Below are positions 5,168 to 8,044 of a stretch of DNA of 8,044 bases, piece after piece. Source of the DNA: an archaeon (GTDB lineage Archaea; Nanobdellota; Nanobdellia; Woesearchaeales; GW2011-AR9); contig JAGVMW010000122.1 of NCBI GenBank assembly GCA_020053615.1, positions 1 to 8,044 on the forward strand, given 5' to 3'. Every line of letters begins with the position of its first letter. The first letter of the stretch is position 1. The notes below the pieces were generated by a model. That model did not search any database. It was not told the DNA's origin and saw nothing but the letters and a program-made list of their open reading frames with translations. Both the position numbers and the translations under genes were made by a program.

Positions 5168-5584
5168 ATGAGAACTAATCTTTATTATTTTAGTTTCGGC
5201 TTGTTAATTATTACTACTTTATTGGTAGGATGCTCTAGTGAGGAGACAGATAGCTTAATTCCTGCCGCAGTAGTAGATATCCCCTCCTCTGCTGGAGATA
5301 AAACTACCGATACTAAAATCATAGAAATCAAAGCCTCTCAATATGTATTTGAACCGGCAGAGATAGTTGTAAATCAAGGCGATAAAGTTAAATTAATACT
5401 TAAATCGATAGATGTGGCGCATGGAATTGCCATTAAAGATTACAACGTGAAAGTGTTTGCTGATGTAGGAGAAGAAAGCGCAGTTGAATTTACAGCAAAC
5501 AAAAGCGGAACATTTTCTTTTTACTGCAATGTGTTCTGCGGCGGCGGACATAAAGAGATGCAGGGGAAATTGATTGTGAAATAA
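5168..5584 (+). CDS. CuA-type cupredoxin lipoprotein (138 aa)
   Basis: A signal peptide with lipobox LLVGC places a lipid-anchored Cys at residue 22, so the protein sits on the outer face of the membrane. A linker (about 23-47) leads to a cupredoxin domain (about 49-138). The copper ligands match cytochrome oxidase subunit II: His85 (AHGIAI), then CNVFCGGGHKEM with Cys120, Cys124, His128 and Met131. The C-x3-C-x3-H-x2-M spacing is exactly that of the binuclear CuA centre. The two membrane helices of ordinary subunit II are absent and no subunit I gene is in the window. It may be an electron carrier, a reduced oxidase/nitrous-oxide-reductase-like subunit or a copper store. Shine-Dalgarno AGGTGA (5156-5161) overlaps the stop of the DsbA-like gene, 10 bp upstream, so translation is coupled. 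Confidence 0.93.
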   Translation: MRTNLYYFSFGLLIITTLLVGCSSEETDSLIPAAVVDIPSSAGDKTTDTKIIEIKASQYVFEPAEIVVNQGDKVKLILKSIDVAHGIAIKDYNVKVFADVGEESAVEFTANKSGTFSFYCNVFCGGGHKEMQGKLIVK

Positions 5585-5612
5585 ATTAGAGATAATTCGG
5601 GAGGATTAGAAT

Positions 5613-5816
5613 ATGGCAACAATAACACTTAAAGTAACTGGCATGCATTGCAAAAGCTGCGAGATGCTGATCACCGATGCACTGGAAGAAGCTGGCGTAA
5701 GTTCAGCTAAAGTGGACTCAAAAACTGGAACAGCAATAATCGAGTTCGATGAAAAGAAGACAAAGATAGAAAAGATTAAAAAAGTTATTGAAAATGAGGG
5801 ATATAAAGTACAATGA
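5613..5816 (+). CDS. HMA-domain copper chaperone (67 aa)
   Basis: A single heavy-metal-associated domain of CopZ/Atx1 type. The metal site is GMHCKSC (10-16, Cys13 and Cys16), the motif that binds Cu(I). The rest follows the family's fold, including the late EGYKV segment that closes the domain. It has no signal peptide and should act in the cytoplasm, carrying copper to a membrane protein; the HMA domain of the 6286 protein is an obvious docking partner. Shine-Dalgarno GGGAGGA (5599-5605) is strong, suggesting high expression. It overlaps the next gene by ATGA. Confidence 0.95.
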   Translation: MATITLKVTGMHCKSCEMLITDALEEAGVSSAKVDSKTGTAIIEFDEKKTKIEKIKKVIENEGYKVQ

Positions 5817-6283
5817 AACAAAAACTGTTGCTGGGAATAATACTACTTTCAATTATCGGAGTTATAATCTCTGGATACTTGGTTAGAGTACATTATACTA
5901 ACAGCAGTGTTTGTGACTTTAATGGTGAATTTTCGTGCAGTTCTGTAAGCCAAAGTATTTTTGCAGAAATAAAAGGGATTCCTGTTGCTATTTTAGGAAT
6001 AGTAATTTATTCAATATTGGGGATGGTGGCTTTTGGCAAGTACAAAATAAATCAAAAGGTTGATGTTCGTAAAAATGGAATTATCTATTTAATCACGCAC
6101 CACAAATTATTATTACTTATAGCCATACCCGCGCTGTTGTTTTCATTTTACTTGACCTATGCGGAGTTTTTTATTCTTAAAGTAAAGTGTATATTGTGCT
6201 TAATTTCTCAAGGAACAATATTGGGTATTGCTTTAATTGGATATAAATATCATCAATTAGAAAAGAAATCATTGGAGAAATAA
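5813..6283 (+). CDS. VKOR-family membrane thiol oxidase (156 aa)
   Basis: Vitamin K epoxide reductase family protein; in prokaryotes these pass electrons from DsbA-like proteins to quinones. Four membrane helices are visible (about 5-25, 57-75, 97-120, 125-145). The loop cysteines are Cys34 and Cys42 (VCDFNGEFSCSSV), and the redox centre is CILC (126-129) at the start of the last helix. Ser44 follows the second loop Cys as a conserved serine does in the family. There is no fused thioredoxin domain, so the partner is separate, presumably the CPFC protein encoded at 4366. A weak Shine-Dalgarno GAGGGAT (5796-5802) and the ATGA overlap with the chaperone gene point to coupled translation. Confidence 0.95.
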   Translation: MKQKLLLGIILLSIIGVIISGYLVRVHYTNSSVCDFNGEFSCSSVSQSIFAEIKGIPVAILGIVIYSILGMVAFGKYKINQKVDVRKNGIIYLITHHKLLLLIAIPALLFSFYLTYAEFFILKVKCILCLISQGTILGIALIGYKYHQLEKKSLEK

Positions 6284-6285
6284 AA

Positions 6286-7752
6286 ATGACTATAAAAAAA
6301 GACTTTTCAGTCAAAGGAATGGTATGTACTAGCTGTGAAAAAATCATTGCCAAGCAGGCACTAGCTTTAGATGGAGTACAAAATATTGATGTTGATTACG
6401 TCTCCGGAAAAGGACAGGTTACTTTTGATGAGAATAAAACTAGCTGGGGAAAAATCAAACATAGAATTGAACAGAAGGGATACACTTGTGGAGAGTTAGG
6501 TTCGGATTCAACGAAAGGGAATACTGCTTGGACTACCTGGATTTTAATTGGAATAGGAATACTTCTCTTAAGTTACTTTGGATTGCAATTGTATTCTAGA
6601 TTCCCGCTTCCGGAAATCAGCCAGAACATGGGCTATGGATTATTGTTTATAGTGGGATTGCTAACCGGCTTTCATTGTATCGCTATGTGCGGTGGCTTTG
6701 TGGTGTCATATACTGCTAAAGGAACTGCCGAGGGGAAGAAGCCGCATCAATTGCATGCGAGTTATGCTATCGGTAAAACTATTTCTTATACAATTATTGG
6801 AGCATTATTCGGGTTGCTGGGAAGCATTATTGCTTTTACTCCTGCTATGCGCGGAGTGGCAGGGATTATAGCGGGATTATTCCTTATTATCTTCGGAATA
6901 AAAATGTTAGATATCTTCCCATTCTTACGAAGATTCCAGTTCGGACTTCCCAGATTTCTTAATCGCTGGTTGGGAAAAGAATCACAAGAATATGCAAACA
7001 GCCCATTGGTAATTGGATTGTTAAATGGATTAATGATTGCCTGCGGGCCGTTACAAGCAGTATATATTCTGGCCGCAGGAACGGGCAGTATGCTGGAAGG
7101 GGCTAAGATGTTGTTCATATTTGGATTGGGAACTTTACCAGTGATGTTGGGCTTTGGCTACTTTGCCAGCATGATTAGTTCTAAAGCTACGATGAAAATA
7201 CTCAAAGCATCCGGAGTGTTAGTTATTATATTAGGGTTGATAATGCTTAATCGCGGATTAGCTTTAACTGGCGGCGGATTTGATTTTGGTTCACTCGCAT
7301 CGGGATTTGGCTCATTTGGAAATGGAGGTAATTCTGGATCTCCTAGTGCTGGACAAACTATTGCTGGAACTACATTCAAAGATGGCTATCAGGAGATTAA
7401 GATGACGGTAGATGGAAGCGGCTTTACTCCCAATAAGTTCGTGCTGAAGAAAGGAGTTCCGGTAAAATGGATTATTGATGGACAACAATTAAATGGATGT
7501 AATAGTGCTATTACTGTGCCTAAATACGGATTGAATTTTAAACTTAAATCCGGAATTCAAACTATCGAGTTTACACCAACGGAATCTGGAACAGTTCCCT
7601 GGAGCTGTTGGATGGGGATGCTGCGGGGAACTTTTGTAGTGCAGGATGAAGTTAATACTCCTGCTGCTGTGGAAGCTTTGAACCAAGTTCCAGCTCCACC
7701 TAAAGGAGCAAGCTGCGGCATGGGCGGCGGCTGTGGGTGCGGAGGAGGATAA
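6286..7752 (+). CDS. HMA / DsbD_2-like membrane / cupredoxin fusion (488 aa)
   Basis: Order of parts: an N-terminal HMA domain (about 5-70) with GMVCTSC (11-17); a first membrane helix (about 84-103); a DsbD_2/SafE-type membrane domain (about 115-322) with the family's GFHCIAMCGG (128-137) and, in the second half, NGLMIACGPLQ (247-257); a Gly/Ser linker (about 328-358); a cupredoxin-like domain (about 362-453) with GCNSAITVP (404-412) and WSCWMGM (439-445) as likely copper ligands; and a tail ending in CGMGGGCGCGGG with Cys477, Cys483 and Cys485. The N-terminal HMA should be cytoplasmic, the cupredoxin and tail outside. Annotation pipelines call relatives sulfite exporter TauE/SafE or heavy-metal transport proteins; transfer of copper or of reducing power across the membrane is inferred. 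GGAG (6274-6277) precedes the start, 2 bp after the VKOR stop. The Cys-Gly tail is unusual. Confidence 0.92.
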   Translation: MTIKKDFSVKGMVCTSCEKIIAKQALALDGVQNIDVDYVSGKGQVTFDENKTSWGKIKHRIEQKGYTCGELGSDSTKGNTAWTTWILIGIGILLLSYFGLQLYSRFPLPEISQNMGYGLLFIVGLLTGFHCIAMCGGFVVSYTAKGTAEGKKPHQLHASYAIGKTISYTIIGALFGLLGSIIAFTPAMRGVAGIIAGLFLIIFGIKMLDIFPFLRRFQFGLPRFLNRWLGKESQEYANSPLVIGLLNGLMIACGPLQAVYILAAGTGSMLEGAKMLFIFGLGTLPVMLGFGYFASMISSKATMKILKASGVLVIILGLIMLNRGLALTGGGFDFGSLASGFGSFGNGGNSGSPSAGQTIAGTTFKDGYQEIKMTVDGSGFTPNKFVLKKGVPVKWIIDGQQLNGCNSAITVPKYGLNFKLKSGIQTIEFTPTESGTVPWSCWMGMLRGTFVVQDEVNTPAAVEALNQVPAPPKGASCGMGGGCGCGGG

Positions 7753-7786
7753 TTGCGGAAATTTAATTTTACATTTATTATTTACT

Positions 7787-7806
7787 ATTCTTTTTTCTAT
7801 TTTTCT
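7787..7806 (+). terminator. T-rich terminator of the operon
   Basis: ATTCTTTTTTCTATTTTTCT begins about 35 nt after the last stop codon. Two T-runs in succession are typical of archaeal intrinsic termination, and element B starts immediately after. Confidence 0.55.
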
Positions 7807-7807
7807 C

Positions 7808-7937
7808 GTATTTGTTTAGCATCTTCAAAATCCTTGTCATAAATATCGCTGGAGCCGCATCCCCGCAGGAGCCATCCCTCTGCGGCTCTCTAAGTCAATA
7901 TCTAATGAATTTTGACCTAATGATGCTAAACAAATAC
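7808..7937 (+). ncRNA. Element B: second copy of the structured element
   Basis: A perfect 16-bp outer stem, GTATTTGTTTAGCATC (7808-7823) / GATGCTAAACAAATAC (7922-7937), is followed by an asymmetric loop (TT / ACCTAAT) and a 6-bp stem CAAAAT (7826-7831) / ATTTTG (7909-7914). A central 8-bp hairpin GAGCCGCA (7852-7859) / TGCGGCTC (7881-7888) encloses most of the core TCCCCGCAGGAGCCATCC (7860-7877). Compared with element A, the outer stem, loop bases and core are kept, while the inner stem changes on both sides with pairing preserved. TTTATTATTT (7774-7783) lies about 27 nt before it and a T-run (CTTTTTCTTCTG, 7937-7948) follows, so it could be its own small transcript. No known RNA family is recognised. 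Confidence 0.62.
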
Positions 7938-7948
7938 TTTTTCTTCTG
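7937..7948 (+). terminator. T-rich stretch after element B
   Basis: CTTTTTCTTCTG directly follows the outer stem of element B. It could end an element B transcript, in the manner of archaeal T-tract termination. Confidence 0.35.
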
Positions 7949-7999
7949 TATAGTACCGAATTAGGTTTACATCAAAAATCAAAAAATCGTTTTTAAATG

Positions 8000-8008
8000 C
8001 TTATAAAC
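8000..8008 (+). promoter_or_regulatory. TATA-like box for a gene beyond the window
   Basis: CTTATAAAC follows an A/T-rich stretch and resembles the TATA boxes at 4311 and 2588. A start would lie near 8030, so a plus-strand gene probably begins just past the window end. No coding region is seen in 7949-8044. Confidence 0.4.
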
Positions 8009-8044
8009 AAAAACCCGACCACCCCATATACTTCTTTTTTTCAA

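Noticed and set aside
6786..7118. 110-residue minus-strand frame within the fusion gene
   Set aside because: It lies wholly inside a well-supported membrane-protein gene on the other strand and has no ribosome binding site or recognisable motif.
7857..7877. Fluoride-riboswitch-like GATGGCTCCT on the minus strand of element B
   Set aside because: Element A does not keep it, the required GGCGAUG-type 5' part is missing, and no fluoride-related gene is nearby.

Overview
The window looks like a piece of an AT-rich archaeal genome, most likely a small-genome (DPANN-type, for example Woesearchaeota-like) archaeon. The archaeal signs are a tRNA-Val whose only interruption is a short intron in the T-loop with bulge-helix-bulge-like splice sites, TATA-like boxes about 27 nt upstream of the tRNA and of an apparently leaderless gene, and a membrane-anchored winged-helix regulator of archaeal type. 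The lineage is inferred: there is no rRNA or other phylogenetic marker gene here.

Layout. Positions 1-230 carry a strong hairpin and a minus-strand tRNA-Val(UAC). Positions 361-523 hold a long palindromic, probably structured element (element A) ending just before the ribosome binding site of an unrecognised 448-residue helical protein (549-1895). Next come radC (1929-2594) and a RelE-type toxin-antitoxin pair (2619-3098). A 157-base gap with two good inverted repeats precedes a two-helix membrane protein with a C-terminal winged helix (3256-3735). A convergent, unrecognised minus-strand gene lies at 3764-4258.

Positions 4366-7752 form a tight five-gene plus-strand operon in which every gene has a Shine-Dalgarno-like sequence. 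It encodes a membrane-anchored DsbA-like oxidoreductase (CPFC), a CuA-type cupredoxin lipoprotein with the complete ligand set, a small HMA copper chaperone, a VKOR-family quinone-linked thiol oxidase, and an HMA / DsbD_2-like membrane / cupredoxin fusion with a Cys-Gly tail. Together they read as an extracytoplasmic copper-delivery and disulfide-forming module: VKOR would re-oxidise the DsbA-like protein, the HMA proteins and the membrane protein would move copper, and the CuA lipoprotein would be the acceptor or electron carrier. No oxidase subunit I is present. The regulator at 3256 has Cys, His, Cys and Met in its predicted outside loop and is a candidate sensor for the module.

After the operon, a T-rich terminator region is followed by a second copy (element B, 7808-7937) of the structured element. 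The two copies share the outer stem, an asymmetric internal loop and a short core motif in the same orientation and order. The inner stem differs in sequence but stays paired. They bracket all the protein genes of the window. They match no RNA family I know and are the best candidate for something undescribed.
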